The notes under the pieces: generated by a model
Told to the model about the DNA's origin: nothing
The model's database searches: none
Seen by the model: only the letters and a program-made list of their open reading frames with translations
Origin: Symmachiella macrocystis
GTDB taxonomy: Bacteria > Planctomycetota > Planctomycetia > Planctomycetales > Planctomycetaceae
Direction: 5' to 3'
Length of the DNA: 64,000 bases
Assembly: GCF_007860075.1 (NCBI RefSeq)
Contig: NZ_SJPP01000002.1
Span: forward strand, 124,001-188,000
Part shown: positions 63,585-64,000 of the stretch, one piece after another
Numbering within the stretch: the first letter of the stretch is position 1
Layout of the letters: each line of letters opens with the position of its first letter
Made by a program: the position numbers and the translations under genes

Positions 63585-64000
63585 TCAATCCGAGCTCGAT
63601 GCCGTGTCAACATTTTGGTTGTCGCCGGTTGGCCGTGTCTGCCGCAATGCTTCGATCTCTTGCTGCAGTTCGCGAATCGTCAACCAATCCCGCAAACGAT
63701 CCACGAGGTCGGCGGGGGTTTGGAAGCGGTCGACCGGTTTTTTGGCGAGCCCTTTTTCGATGATGGCCGTCAACCGTTCGTCGACTCCGGAAATGGGCGA
63801 AACCGGGTCTTGCGCGTGCATCATCATAATTTTGACAGGATTTTCGGCGTCAAACGGCGGATGGCCCGCCAACAGGTTGTAGAGTGTGCAGACCAGTCCA
63901 TAGATGTCGCTACGGACATCGGCGGAATGCCCGTCGGCTGCCTGTTCGGGCGCCATGTACCGCGTCGTGCCCAATTGAACACCCGCTTGCGTCATTTGTG
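63585..64000 (-). CDS. Serine/threonine protein kinase, C-terminal part only
   Basis: The gene runs off the right edge; at least 138 codons are visible. Present are the activation segment and P+1 loop (LGTTRYMAPEQAADG), helix F with SDIYGLVCTLYNLLAGHPPF and the C-lobe ending near LKKPVDRFQ-like GLAKKPVDRFQTPADLVDRL. After the kinase domain comes a short helix (QQEIEALRQTRP) and a Ser-rich tail; there is no membrane helix. The nucleotide-binding half lies outside the window. It is a PknB-type kinase, common in planctomycetes. Confidence 0.9.
   Translation of the reverse strand, partial: QMTQAGVQLGTTRYMAPEQAADGHSADVRSDIYGLVCTLYNLLAGHPPFDAENPVKIMMMHAQDPVSPISGVDERLTAIIEKGLAKKPVDRFQTPADLVDRLRDWLTIRELQQEIEALRQTRPTGDNQNVDTASSSD

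Overview
This 64 kb window comes from the chromosome of a planctomycete, most likely order Planctomycetales; I cannot name the genus. The evidence is the set of families that are hallmarks of that lineage: two PSD1-cytochrome/DUF1549/DUF1553 proteins with DUF1501 partners, two further lone DUF1501 genes, a DUF1559 prepilin-like protein with its small lipoprotein, a PVC-type CxxCH dehydrogenase-like protein with HEAT-like repeats, a PEP-CTERM protein, a BBP2-type porin, a secreted thioredoxin-NHL protein and a protein-kinase fragment. Gene order is mostly scattered, with few operons. There is no rRNA, CRISPR array, intact insertion sequence, phage or plasmid module.

Layout. 1-5.6 kb: tail of an unknown frame, birA, then a PSD1/DUF1501 pair. 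5.6-13.7 kb is an accessory-looking stretch: a SUKH-type small protein, a porin, a zinc-ribbon membrane protein, two small orphan proteins, a truncated copy of the zinc-ribbon gene's promoter and start, a lone DUF1501 gene, a pseudogene of a secreted monooxygenase-like protein and short dispersed palindromes. 13.7-22.7 kb: a second lone DUF1501 gene, rlmB-like methyltransferase, a histidine kinase facing an ECF sigma factor, an SDR, tRNA-His, and PhyH, DUF1349 and DUF1445 genes. 22.8-31.1 kb: the second PSD1/DUF1501 pair, a small membrane protein, PfkB kinase, YbaN-like protein, DUF1015 protein and several intergenic repeats. 31.1-36.3 kb: trpF, trkA, a C-terminal-heme cytochrome and an ATP-grasp/MfnF-like pair that probably makes part of a methanofuran-type cofactor. 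36.5-49.3 kb: two large secreted proteins, glgX, folD, pgpA, cysI, a small membrane protein and a GT2 glycosyltransferase. 49.4-64 kb: DUF2459 lipoprotein, ftsH, a small membrane protein, a PEP-CTERM protein, the PVC CxxCH protein, an LRR protein, DUF1559 plus lipoprotein, a Gly/Tyr-rich TPR protein, aroE and a truncated kinase.

How the genes work together. Housekeeping functions are clear (biotin attachment, tryptophan and shikimate steps, one-carbon folate, sulfite reduction, glycogen debranching, phosphatidylglycerol synthesis, membrane proteolysis). The best candidate for a lineage-specific system is the ATP-grasp/MfnF-like gene pair at 34.2-36.3 kb, which fits the H4MPT/methanofuran C1 chemistry known from planctomycetes. 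Intergenic DNA carries three families of short palindromic or tandem repeats, several placed directly after stop codons. All calls are from reading the sequence; no database search was possible.
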